From the NCBI GenBank assembly GCA_965366835.1, contig CBDUGF010000127.1, positions 1-10,629 on the forward strand: a stretch of 10,629 nucleotides of DNA. The letters are read 5' to 3'. This document shows, piece by piece, positions 1-6,852 of the stretch. The notes beneath the pieces were generated by a model, which was given only the letters and a program-made list of their open reading frames with translations, was not told where the DNA came from and searched no databases. Source of the DNA: JAKGBX01 sp965366835 (GTDB lineage Bacteria; Pseudomonadota; Alphaproteobacteria; Rhodobacterales; Rhodobacteraceae). Numbering within the stretch: the first letter of the stretch is position 1; every line of letters begins with the position of its first letter. The translations under genes were made by a program, and so were the position numbers.

Positions 1-1339
1 CGGGATCGACCATGGTTTCGCAATTGCCGTGATCGGCGGTGACGATCATCGCGCCCCCGGCTTTCTCAAGCGCTGCCATGACCTGCCCCAACCCGGCATC
101 GACCGCTTCACAAGCCTTGATGGCGGCGGCAAGATCGCCGGTATGGCCGACCATGTCGGGATTGGCATAGTTGGTGACGATCAGGTCATAGCCTTCCTCG
201 ATGGCGCGGATGAAGTTCGCGGTCACCTCGGCTGCCGACATTTCGGGCTGCAAGTCATAGGTCGCCACCCCGGGCGAGGGCGCCATGTAGCGGGTTTCAC
301 CGGGTTCGGGGGTTTCCTTGCCGCCGTTCAGGAAGAAGGTGACATGCGGGTATTTCTCGGTCTCGGCGAGGCGGAACTGGCGCAAGCCCTGTTTGGCGAC
401 CCATTCGCCCAGGGTGTTGGCGATGCTGCGCGAGGGGAACATCGTGGTCATGTATACATTGTGCCGGTCGGAATACTCGACCATGCCCATCAGCGCGGCG
501 AGCTTCGCGCGCTTGCCGGTCTCGAAAGCGTCGAAATCGGGATCGCCGATGGCGGCGAGAATCTCGCGGGCCCGGTCGGCGCGGAAATTCAGGCACCAGA
601 CACCGTCGCCATCCTGCACGCCTGCATAGCTGCCCAGCACGGTGGCGGCGATGAATTCATCGTTTTCCGAGCGGTTATAGGCATTGGAAATGGCGTGTTG
701 TGCCGAGCTGGCGTGGTGCTGCCCCTTGCCGTTCATCACGGCCTGGTAAGCTTCTGCGACGCGCGACCAGCGGTTGTCACGGTCCATCGCGAAATAGCGC
801 CCGGTGAGGGTCGCGATGCGGGCGGTGTCGGGCAGCGCCTCCTGCAGCGTGGCGACATAGCCAAGGGCGGATTTCGGGGCCACGTCGCGGCCATCGGTGA
901 TGGCGTGGATGGCGACCGGAATGCCGGCATCCGTGAGTGCCGTGATCGAGGCGATCATATGGGCGAGCGAGCCATGCACGCTGCCGTCCGAGACCAGCCC
1001 CATCAGATGCGCGGTGCCGCCGGTCTGTTTCAGGCGGGAGATGAAGTCGGCCAGCGCAGGGGTTTCAAAGAACGTTCCGTCCTCGATCGCCAGGTCGATC
1101 TGGCCGAGATCCATCGCCACCACCCGGCCGGCGCCGATATTGGTGTGACCGACCTCTGAATTGCCCATCTGGCCGGAGGGCAGGCCGACATCGGGCCCGT
1201 GGGTGACGAGGAAATTATGCGGGCAGGTCGACATCAGGCGATCGAAGGCCGGGGTATTGGCGAGCGCGGGCGCATTCGCTTCTTTCGCTTCGCGGTGGCC
1301 CCAGCCATCGAGAATGCAAAGAACCACCGGTTTCGTCAT
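1..1339 (-). CDS. gpmI: 2,3-bisphosphoglycerate-independent phosphoglycerate mutase, 3' end cut by window edge
   Basis: This gene encodes the cofactor-independent phosphoglycerate mutase, which interconverts 3- and 2-phosphoglycerate in cytoplasmic glycolysis and gluconeogenesis using two Mn ions and a phosphoserine intermediate. Translating the minus strand from the ATG at 1337-1339 gives 446 uninterrupted codons starting MTKPVVLCILDGWG, with the metal-binding Asp at residue 11. The catalytic Ser61 sits in MGNSEVGH, and NPDMVGH and TADHGN (Asp436, His437) supply the second metal site. The family is usually about 505 residues, so roughly 60 C-terminal residues, including the last metal-binding His, lie beyond position 1. 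A modest AAGGCAGG lies upstream of the ATG. The gene follows rlmH in the same direction after 186 bp, the order expected in Rhodobacterales. The long open frame on the opposite strand is a shadow. Confidence 0.96.
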   Translation of the reverse strand, partial: MTKPVVLCILDGWGHREAKEANAPALANTPAFDRLMSTCPHNFLVTHGPDVGLPSGQMGNSEVGHTNIGAGRVVAMDLGQIDLAIEDGTFFETPALADFISRLKQTGGTAHLMGLVSDGSVHGSLAHMIASITALTDAGIPVAIHAITDGRDVAPKSALGYVATLQEALPDTARIATLTGRYFAMDRDNRWSRVAEAYQAVMNGKGQHHASSAQHAISNAYNRSENDEFIAATVLGSYAGVQDGDGVWCLNFRADRAREILAAIGDPDFDAFETGKRAKLAALMGMVEYSDRHNVYMTTMFPSRSIANTLGEWVAKQGLRQFRLAETEKYPHVTFFLNGGKETPEPGETRYMAPSPGVATYDLQPEMSAAEVTANFIRAIEEGYDLIVTNYANPDMVGHTGDLAAAIKACEAVDAGLGQVMAALEKAGGAMIVTADHGNCETMVDP

Positions 1340-1429
1340 GCGTCTTGCCTGCCTTGCTGCTTGGGCCTGCATTTAAGCCTTGTCGGGCCGGGGGGCAACC
1401 GGCGGATTGCCGCTCTCTTGCCCTTCATC

Positions 1430-1470
1430 TTTCCGGAAATACTCCGGGGGTTTGGGGGCAGCGCCCCCAA
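1430..1470. repeat. GC-rich intergenic palindromic element between rlmH and gpmI
   Basis: Two palindromes lie side by side. TTTCCGGAAA at 1430-1439 is followed by ATACTCCGGGGG and then a perfect hairpin, TTGGGGGC (1452-1459), loop AGC, GCCCCCAA (1463-1470). From memory, elements of this layout (TTTCCGGAAATACTCC followed by a GGGGGCAGCGCCCCC stem) recur between genes in Rhodobacteraceae; I cannot confirm that here. No T-tract follows the stem on either strand, so it is a poor intrinsic terminator, though it could attenuate or stabilise the rlmH-gpmI transcript. Confidence 0.6.
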
Positions 1471-1525
1471 GGCCTGCGTGGCCCGAACGCAATCCAACCT
1501 GTGCGCCGTCAGGCGCCCCGTCGGA

Positions 1526-1996
1526 TCAGGCGCGGTGATAGGGCGCGCCGGCGAGGATCGAGGCGGCGCGGTAGAGCTGTTCGGCGAGCATCACCCGGGC
1601 CAGCATGTGCGGCCAGACCATCGGCCCGAAACTGAGCGAAAGATCGGCACGGGCGCGCAATTCGGGCGCGAGGCCATCGGCACCGCCGATCAGGAACGCC
1701 AGATCGCTGCAGCCGTCATCGCGAAAGCGGGCCAGCGCGGTAGCGAATTCGGGTGACCCCATCAAGCTGCCGCGCTCATCGAGAGCGATCAGGCGGGCGC
1801 CATTCGGCAGGGCGCGCTCGAGCAAGGCGGCTTCTCCGGCTTTGCCGCCGCCCTTGCGATCATCCACTTCGGTGAGGCTGAGCGGGCCGAGGCCCAGTGC
1901 GCGCCCGGTGCGGTCGAAGCGCGTCGTGTAATCGTCGATCAGGTCTTTCTCCGGCCCCTTTCGGAGCCGGCCAACGGCGCAGATCGTGACCCGCAT
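1526..1996 (-). CDS. rlmH: 23S rRNA (pseudouridine(1915)-N(3))-methyltransferase RlmH
   Basis: RlmH is a SPOUT-class, knot-fold methyltransferase that methylates pseudouridine 1915 in helix 69 of 23S rRNA, using S-adenosylmethionine on assembled 70S ribosomes. The 156-residue product matches the usual family length of about 155. It starts MRVTICAVGRLRKGPE, has ALDERGS near residues 71-77, the SAM-binding glycine turn LIGGADG at 102-108, and the family-typical C-terminus LAEQLYRA...APYHRA. The ATG at 1994-1996 directly abuts the TAG stop of rsfS, so the two genes are almost certainly co-transcribed and translationally coupled. Both gene products act on the ribosome. Confidence 0.97.
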   Translation of the reverse strand: MRVTICAVGRLRKGPEKDLIDDYTTRFDRTGRALGLGPLSLTEVDDRKGGGKAGEAALLERALPNGARLIALDERGSLMGSPEFATALARFRDDGCSDLAFLIGGADGLAPELRARADLSLSFGPMVWPHMLARVMLAEQLYRAASILAGAPYHRA

Positions 1997-2413
1997 CTAG
2001 CGCGTGACAGGGGCGGCCGCCGCGGTGGGCAGCCACATCTTCTCGAGCTGGTAGAATTCGCGCACTTCGGGGCGAAAGACGTGGACGATGATATCGCCGG
2101 TGTCGATCAGCACCCAGTCGCCCGCGTCCTTGCCTTCGATCTTCGACAGCCGCCCGAGTTCGGATTTCAGCCGGTCGGCGAGCTTTTCGGCAATCGACGT
2201 GACCTGACGCGAGGAGCGCCCGGAGCAGACCACCATGTAATCGCCGATAGAGGATTTGCCGCGCAGGTCGATCTGCACGATATCCTCGGCTTTGTCGTCG
2301 GTGAGAGATGCAAGGATGCGCTCAAGCAGTTCTTCGCTGGTCACATCGGTGGGCGCACCTGGAACGGAGCCCCCTCTGGTCGCGGCCGGAGCCGCATCAA
2401 CATGCGTTGACAG
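1997..2413 (-). CDS. rsfS: Ribosomal silencing factor RsfS (start probably CTG)
   Basis: RsfS binds ribosomal protein L14 (uL14) and blocks joining of the 30S and 50S subunits, lowering translation in poor nutrient conditions. The core shows the family signature: DKAEDIVQIDLRGKSSIGDYM, CSGRSSRQV, GDWVLIDTGDIIVHVF and YQLEKMW (adjacent segments, quoted as short motifs). The usual algorithmic start is the GTG at 2342-2344 (115 residues), but no ribosome binding site precedes it. The frame stays open to 2431, and a strong AAAGGAGGA lies at 2421-2429, eight bases ahead of an in-frame CTG at 2411-2413. That start adds 23 residues beginning with STHVDAAP, giving 138 in total. No ATG, GTG or TTG lies in frame at a usable distance from this site. 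The gene identity is secure; the start is inferred. Confidence 0.93.
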   Translation of the reverse strand: MSTHVDAAPAATRGGSVPGAPTDVTSEELLERILASLTDDKAEDIVQIDLRGKSSIGDYMVVCSGRSSRQVTSIAEKLADRLKSELGRLSKIEGKDAGDWVLIDTGDIIVHVFRPEVREFYQLEKMWLPTAAAAPVTR

Positions 2414-2421
2414 GACGATGT

Positions 2422-2427
2422 CCTCCT
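2422..2427 (-). promoter_or_regulatory. Shine-Dalgarno site AGGAGG for rsfS
   Basis: A perfect AGGAGG reads on the minus strand. The only initiator-like codon at normal distance in the rsfS frame is CTG, after an 8-base spacer. The GTG at 2344 is 77 bases away, and an out-of-frame ATG at 2401-2403 is 18 bases away. The site therefore argues for an upstream rsfS start. Confidence 0.6.
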
Positions 2428-2471
2428 TTGGTTACGCACCGGAAAAGCGCCCCGGTGCCGGGCATGTCTGA

Positions 2472-2500
2472 AACGTAGCACCGGATATGTGAATTCTCAA
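2472..2500 (-). promoter_or_regulatory. Candidate sigma-70-type promoter for rsfS-rlmH
   Basis: On the minus strand TTGAGA (2495-2500) is followed after 17 bases by TACGTT (2472-2477). The -35 box matches the consensus well and the -10 box poorly. Transcription would start near 2465, about 40 bases ahead of the rsfS ribosome binding site. An overlapping alternative pairs TTGATC with CATATC, also at 17 bases. The call rests on pattern only. Confidence 0.3.
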
Positions 2501-2512
2501 TGACCGGATCAA

Positions 2513-2531
2513 GCAACGGGCGGCCCGTTGC
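2513..2531. other. Perfect inverted repeat downstream of the mechanosensitive channel gene
   Basis: GCAACGGG (2513-2520), loop CGG, CCCGTTGC (2524-2531) form an 8-bp hairpin between the stop of the channel gene and the rsfS promoter region. Read on the minus strand it is followed by TTGATCC rather than a run of T, so it is at best a weak terminator for the channel gene. A second, GC-rich imperfect stem lies at 2586-2601, nearer the stop codon. Confidence 0.4.
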
Positions 2532-2614
2532 CGCCGCGCCGCAGAATATCGCCGCACCACTAGCATGAGATCGCCTGGCAAACGGGGCGCCCCGGAGCGC
2601 CTGGCCCTGTAATG

Positions 2615-3994
2615 TCAGTCGGAAGCTTTCGCAGCGGCGTCTTTCGGGGCGTCGTCCAGCATCCGGACTTCGCGTTGCGGGAAGGGAATCGAGATACCGT
2701 TTTCGTGGAAGGCATCCCACAGGGCGAGAAAGACATTGCCGCGGATATTGGTGAGGCCCTGCGACGGATCGCGAATCCAGAAGCGCAGCGTGTAATCCAC
2801 CGAGCTGTCACCGAAGCCGACGATATGGCAAACCGGCGGTTTCGAAGACAACACCCGGGTCACGCCCTGGGCGGTTTCGATGGCCAGCGCGCGGACCTTG
2901 TGCGGATCGTCGCTGTAGGACGTGCCGAAGCTGATATCGAGACGGACAAAATCATTGGTATGGGACCAGTTGACAACCTGCCCGGTGATCAGGTCTTCGT
3001 TGGGGATCAGGAATTCCTTGCCGTCGCGGGTGACGACGGAGGTGTAGCGCGCGCTGAGTGTGTCGATCCAGCCGAAGGTGTCGCCCAGGCTGATCACGTC
3101 GCCGGGCTTGATCGACTTGTCGAGCAGGATGATCACCCCCGAGACCAGGTTCGACACCACCTTCTGCAAGCCGAAGCCGAGGCCGAGACCGATGGCGCCG
3201 GACAGGAACGCAAGCCCGGTAAGGTCGACGCCGATCACCTTGAGCCCGATGTAGCCGGCGATGCCATAGAGCGCGACCTGAAGGAATTTGACCGCAAGCA
3301 CCTGCATCGAGGGGCTGATATCCTCGTTGCGTTTCAGCCCCGCGGTTGTGGTGCGCGACAGGAAGCGGGCGACGAAGAAGAGCAGGCCGAGCGTGACCAC
3401 CGCCTGCAACACCAGCCAGAGCGACAGGTGCAGATTGCCAAGGTCGACCGCGACACTGTCGAGCAAGGTGCGGGCATCTTCGGTGAGGCCGAGGATCATC
3501 AGCGTGGCCCAGGTCCAGCCGACATAGCGCACCATGGCGCGCAGGAACCCGTTGGTGATCAGGCGCGAGATCAGCGTGATGAGCAGCCAGGCGATGGCCA
3601 GTTTGGCGATGCCGCCGAGCAGGAAGGAGCGCGAGGGCCATGTGACTTCGCGCATTACCCAGACCGTGGGCCAGATCAGGCAGACGAAGAAGACCAGCCG
3701 CAGCCGCTTTTCGAGCATCAGCAGGAAGCGGAGCCGCCATTTGGGCCAGTTTTCCCGGGTGCGCATCCATTCGCGGAATCGGGGCGCCAACAGCAGCGCG
3801 ATCCCCCAGGCCAGCAGGAACAGCGCGATGGCGATCCCCACCTGATAGGCATTCCACGGCCGCAGCAGGCCGGTGAGGAAGACCTGGGCCCGGTCGGCCA
3901 GCGAAAAGGCAATATCCTGCGCCTCCTGCGCTGCGGAGGCGGCTGGTGCACCCGGTGCGGGCGCTAGGGTCGTTGCTGAAGTGTGTTCTGTCAT
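2615..3994 (-). CDS. MscS-family mechanosensitive ion channel, seven predicted helices
   Basis: The 459-residue inner-membrane protein belongs to the small-conductance mechanosensitive channel family, which opens under membrane tension to release solutes after osmotic downshock. A polar Ala/Pro-rich N-terminus (1-45) precedes hydrophobic segments near 50-71, 98-116, 124-146, 155-170, 191-213, 230-254 and 259-291. The last is the pore helix, with the Gly/Ala-rich GLGLGFGLQKVVSNLVSG pattern followed by LLDKSIKPGD. The cytoplasmic beta-domain follows, including IPNEDLITGQVVNWS (330-344), and then the C-terminal vestibule. Five to six helices ahead of the pore make it larger than E. coli MscS (286 residues) but much smaller than MscK. 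The ATG at 3992-3994 is chosen because the open frame upstream is low-complexity and not membrane-like; its ribosome binding site is weak. I cannot assign a subfamily symbol. Confidence 0.93.
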   Translation of the reverse strand: MTEHTSATTLAPAPGAPAASAAQEAQDIAFSLADRAQVFLTGLLRPWNAYQVGIAIALFLLAWGIALLLAPRFREWMRTRENWPKWRLRFLLMLEKRLRLVFFVCLIWPTVWVMREVTWPSRSFLLGGIAKLAIAWLLITLISRLITNGFLRAMVRYVGWTWATLMILGLTEDARTLLDSVAVDLGNLHLSLWLVLQAVVTLGLLFFVARFLSRTTTAGLKRNEDISPSMQVLAVKFLQVALYGIAGYIGLKVIGVDLTGLAFLSGAIGLGLGFGLQKVVSNLVSGVIILLDKSIKPGDVISLGDTFGWIDTLSARYTSVVTRDGKEFLIPNEDLITGQVVNWSHTNDFVRLDISFGTSYSDDPHKVRALAIETAQGVTRVLSSKPPVCHIVGFGDSSVDYTLRFWIRDPSQGLTNIRGNVFLALWDAFHENGISIPFPQREVRMLDDAPKDAAAKASD

Positions 3995-4284
3995 GGATGC
4001 GCCTGTGTTGCTGCCAGCGTGGCACGGACAAGGGCGCACGGGCAAGGGGCTTGGCCGCCGAAAGCGCGCCGATTGCCATTGCGATTGTGCGGCGTGCGCG
4101 GCGTGGCGCGGGCATTTTCGCCGCCTGGACCTGTCGGCAAGGAGGATAGCGCGCGCCAAAGCGGGTGCAGCAGAGGGAAACCCTGCGGGGATGCGCGAAA
4201 CCGGCTGCGCGCCGGCATGAGGCTGGCCTGGCGCGCAGAACACCCGGCTTGTGGGAATCTTCGGCGTTGTGTAGGAGAGGCGCC
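3995..4284. other. Non-coding region between divergent channel and leuC genes
   Basis: This 290-base stretch separates the minus-strand channel gene from the plus-strand leu region. It must carry the promoters of both, but I see no convincing -35/-10 pair on either strand. A small GC stem, CCGGC (4201-4205) with GCCGG (4211-4215), is the only hairpin noticed. Open frames across it on both strands look like GC-rich shadows. Confidence 0.5.
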
Positions 4285-4371
4285 ATGACACGGGTTTTCG
4301 ATATGGACGACCGCGCGCGGCTGAGGGAACGCTTCCATGGCGACGCGCGTTCGGTTCTGGCACGTCTATAA
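4285..4371 (+). CDS. Candidate 28-residue leader-like small ORF upstream of leuC
   Basis: An ATG at 4285 is preceded at good distance by TAGGAGAGG (AGGAG at 4273-4277), a better ribosome binding site than several genes here have. It opens a 28-codon frame ending TAA at 4369-4371. The peptide runs MTRVFDMDDRARLRERFHGD, then ends in SVLARL. It has seven Arg and three Leu; two of the Leu are among the last four residues, and the last is the codon CTA, usually uncommon in GC-rich genomes. It ends 68 bases before leuC. It could be a small protein or a leader peptide that senses leucyl-tRNA. It has no run of Leu codons and no visible antiterminator, so the leader idea is weak and chance is possible. 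I do not recognise the peptide. Confidence 0.4.
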   Translation: MTRVFDMDDRARLRERFHGDARSVLARL

Positions 4372-4422
4372 GCCGCAACCTGCCCAAGACCCCCACCCGA
4401 ATACGCCAGAACTTCACGAAAA
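4372..4422 (+). promoter_or_regulatory. C-rich, G-poor leader segment before leuC
   Basis: By hand count, these 51 bases hold 22 C and only 8 G, with no evident hairpin. C-rich, G-poor, unstructured RNA directly after a short ORF is the composition expected of a Rho-loading (rut) site. That would allow Rho-dependent attenuation of leuC, but this is an inference from composition only. Confidence 0.25.
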
Positions 4423-4439
4423 TGAACGGGAGAGGACCA

Positions 4440-5843
4440 ATGTCCCCCAAGACGCTCTATGACAAAATCTGGGATGCCCACCTGGCCCACGAGGCCGAGG
4501 ACGGAACCTGCCTGCTCTACATCGACCGCCACCTGGTGCATGAAGTGACCAGCCCGCAGGCCTTTGAAGGGCTGCGCATGACCGGCCGCGATGTGCGCGC
4601 ACCGGACAAGACCATTGCCGTGCCGGACCACAACGTGCCGACGACGCTGGACCGGGCCAAGGGCATCGAGAACGAGGAAAGCCGCATCCAGGTCGAGGCG
4701 CTCGACAAGAACGCCAAGGATTTCGGCATTCACTACTATCCGGTCGATGATGTGCGCCAGGGGATCGTGCATATCGTCGGGCCGGAACAGGGCTGGACCC
4801 TGCCGGGGATGACGGTTGTCTGCGGCGACAGCCATACCGCGACCCATGGCGCCTTCGGTGCGCTGGCGCATGGCATCGGCACCTCGGAGGTGGAACATGT
4901 GCTGGCGACGCAGACTCTGATCCAGCGCAAGGGCAAGAACATGAAGGTGGAGATCACCGGCAAGCTCAAACCCGGTGTCACCGCCAAGGACATAACCCTG
5001 GCCGTGATTGGCAAGACCGGCACGGCGGGCGGGACCGGCTATGTCATCGAGTATTGCGGCGAGGCGATCCGCGATCTGTCGATGGAAGGCCGGATGACCG
5101 TCTGCAACATGGCGATCGAGGGCGGCGCGCGCGCCGGGCTAATCGCACCGGACGAGACCACCTTCGAGTATGTGAAGGGCCGCCCACACGCGCCGAAGGG
5201 CGCGCAATGGGAAGCCGCGCTGAACTGGTGGAAGACGCTTTATACCGATGAAGGCGCCCATTTCGACAAGGTGATCACGCTCAAGGGCGAAGAGATCGAG
5301 CCGGTGGTAACCTGGGGCACCTCACCCGAGGATGTGCTGCCGATCACCGCCAGCGTGCCGGCGCCGGAGGATTTCAAGGGTGGCAAGGTCGAAGCGGCGC
5401 GACGCGCGCTCGAATACATGGGGCTGACGCCAGGCCAGAAGCTGACCGATATCGAGATCGACACGGTGTTCATCGGTTCGTGCACCAACGGGCGGATCGA
5501 GGATCTGCGCGCGGCGGCGGCGATCCTGAAGGGCAAGAAGATCAAACCGGGCCTGCGGGCGATGGTTGTGCCCGGCTCCGGCCTTGTGCGCGCGCAGGCC
5601 GAGGAAGAGGGGCTGGCGGATATCTTTATCGAGGCCGGATTCGAATGGCGGCTGGCGGGCTGTTCCATGTGCCTGGCGATGAACCCCGACCAGCTGAGCG
5701 AGGGCGAACGCTGTGCCTCGACCTCGAACCGCAACTTCGAGGGGCGCCAGGGCTACAAGGGCCGCACCCATCTGGTGAGCCCGGCGATGGCGGCGGCGGC
5801 GGCCGTGACCGGGCATCTGACCGATGTGCGCGAGATGATGTAG
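4440..5843 (+). CDS. leuC: 3-isopropylmalate dehydratase large subunit LeuC
   Basis: LeuC is the iron-sulfur large subunit of isopropylmalate isomerase. With LeuD it converts 2-isopropylmalate to 3-isopropylmalate, the second step of leucine biosynthesis, in the cytoplasm. The 467-residue product is of standard length and belongs to the aconitase family. The three 4Fe-4S cluster ligands are visible: Cys348 in SCTNGR, and Cys408 and Cys411 in CSMC. The motifs YIDRHLVHEVTSPQAFEGL near the N-terminus and CGDSHTATHGAFGALAHGIG further in are typical. The start is set at the ATG at 4440, preceded by GGGAGAGGA, because the product then begins MSPKTLYDKIWDAH as in the family. An in-frame ATG at 4422 lacks this site. 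LeuD is encoded about 1 kb downstream after an intervening methyltransferase gene. Confidence 0.97.
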   Translation: MSPKTLYDKIWDAHLAHEAEDGTCLLYIDRHLVHEVTSPQAFEGLRMTGRDVRAPDKTIAVPDHNVPTTLDRAKGIENEESRIQVEALDKNAKDFGIHYYPVDDVRQGIVHIVGPEQGWTLPGMTVVCGDSHTATHGAFGALAHGIGTSEVEHVLATQTLIQRKGKNMKVEITGKLKPGVTAKDITLAVIGKTGTAGGTGYVIEYCGEAIRDLSMEGRMTVCNMAIEGGARAGLIAPDETTFEYVKGRPHAPKGAQWEAALNWWKTLYTDEGAHFDKVITLKGEEIEPVVTWGTSPEDVLPITASVPAPEDFKGGKVEAARRALEYMGLTPGQKLTDIEIDTVFIGSCTNGRIEDLRAAAAILKGKKIKPGLRAMVVPGSGLVRAQAEEEGLADIFIEAGFEWRLAGCSMCLAMNPDQLSEGERCASTSNRNFEGRQGYKGRTHLVSPAMAAAAAVTGHLTDVREMM

Positions 5844-5910
5844 GCGAAAGGTTTGCAACTGTGGTTGTGAAAAGGTCCGAAAATCTGGCGATTGTTGACG
5901 GGGCTGCGGC

Positions 5911-6792
5911 GTGGTTTGCACCGATTGCCGGCACAGCGCGGGCAGCGTGTTTCAGACCGCTGGCGGCAACGTGCTGAACAGGCTTCTCGATATCGCGCGC
6001 CGCGCGGCCGGACGGGGCGGGAAACTTGCAATGGCGCGGAGTCCAGCCGCGCCGCAGCGCACACCTGTCTATCAGGCAAAAGGCTATTGCCCGGCCTGCG
6101 AACGCGACACGACGTTCACCGCATACAAGCGCAATTATCGCGGGGCCTTGCATTGCGCGCATTGCCGATCGGTACCGCGAGAGCGTGCGCTGGCCAAGGT
6201 TTTGGCGAAGCTGGCGCCGGGTTGGCGCGCCATGGCCGTTCACGAATCTTCACCGGCGCCGCGCGGTTTCTCTATTCATCTGAAGGAAAACTGCGCCGGC
6301 TATATCGCGACCAACTTTTATCCAGGAGAACCGCTGGGCTTGGAACACAACGGTTTTCGGAACGAAAACTTGGAGAAGATGACCTTCGCGGATGAAAGCC
6401 TGGACCTGCATGTTCATCTGGATGTTTTGGAACACGTCAACAATGCCGATCGTTGCACCCGGGAAATGGCCCGCACGCTGAAGCCGGGGGGCATGGCGAT
6501 CTTTACCACGCCGGTGGAACCGCATCTTGAAAAAACGGAACGCCGTGCGCTCTACACCGATGATGGCATCGAGCATTTCGCCGAGCCTGAATACCACGGG
6601 AATCCAGCGGCCAGCGGTGGCGCACTCGTCACATACAAATTTGGTGCCGATCTGGCCGGGCTGCTGGCCGGGTGGGCCCCTGAATTCGACGTCCAGGTTT
6701 TCAATGACGTCGATGAGAGGCAAGGCGTGATGGGCCCCTATCTTGAGGTCTTCGCGCTGATCAAGAGACCCGTGGCAGATGATGCCGCATGA
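5911..6792 (+). CDS. SAM-dependent methyltransferase with N-terminal zinc ribbon, inside leuCD
   Basis: The product, 293 residues from the GTG at 5911, is a class I methyltransferase of the type-11 kind; its substrate is unknown. A four-cysteine zinc ribbon (Cys60, Cys63, Cys82, Cys85; CPAC and CAHC) precedes the catalytic domain. The domain shows VHLDVLEHV near 168-176 and LKPGG at 190-194 followed by a strand ending TTPVE. The usual Gly-rich SAM loop (motif I) is replaced by VHESSPAPRG around residue 111. An in-frame TGA at 5896-5898 limits the start. GTG 5911, GTG 5971 and ATG 6031 are all possible and none has a strong ribosome binding site; the conserved part begins only near residue 59. 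The gene lies between leuC and leuD on the same strand, and its codons look richer in A/T than its neighbours, suggesting later acquisition. Related enzymes modify polysaccharides or small molecules, but no role is assigned. Confidence 0.85.
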   Translation: MVCTDCRHSAGSVFQTAGGNVLNRLLDIARRAAGRGGKLAMARSPAAPQRTPVYQAKGYCPACERDTTFTAYKRNYRGALHCAHCRSVPRERALAKVLAKLAPGWRAMAVHESSPAPRGFSIHLKENCAGYIATNFYPGEPLGLEHNGFRNENLEKMTFADESLDLHVHLDVLEHVNNADRCTREMARTLKPGGMAIFTTPVEPHLEKTERRALYTDDGIEHFAEPEYHGNPAASGGALVTYKFGADLAGLLAGWAPEFDVQVFNDVDERQGVMGPYLEVFALIKRPVADDAA

Positions 6793-6852
6793 CGGATGAC
6801 ATACGCGCCTGTCGAATTGGCGTGGCGCAAGGACAAAGGACTGAGGAAGAAA

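Noticed and set aside
29..1159. Long plus-strand open frame (376 codons) opposite gpmI
   Set aside because: The minus strand encodes an unmistakable GpmI with all motifs; the opposite frame is rich in His, Gly and Arg and is a GC-driven shadow.
2612..3967. 451-codon plus-strand frame opposite the mechanosensitive channel gene
   Set aside because: It is low-complexity (Gln, Asp, Glu, Arg rich), typical of the complement of hydrophobic codons; the channel protein is clearly the real product.
4285..4371. Classical leu attenuator with run of Leu codons and terminator hairpin
   Set aside because: Only three Leu codons, not consecutive, and no terminator/antiterminator stems before leuC; only a looser leader model is retained.
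4422..4440. Earlier ATG start for leuC at 4422
   Set aside because: The ribosome binding site lies between the two ATGs and serves the one at 4440, which also gives the family N-terminus.
2952..4898. 648-codon minus-strand frame spanning the channel gene and leuC
   Set aside because: It crosses two divergently oriented real genes and matches neither; Arg/Ala/His-rich shadow.
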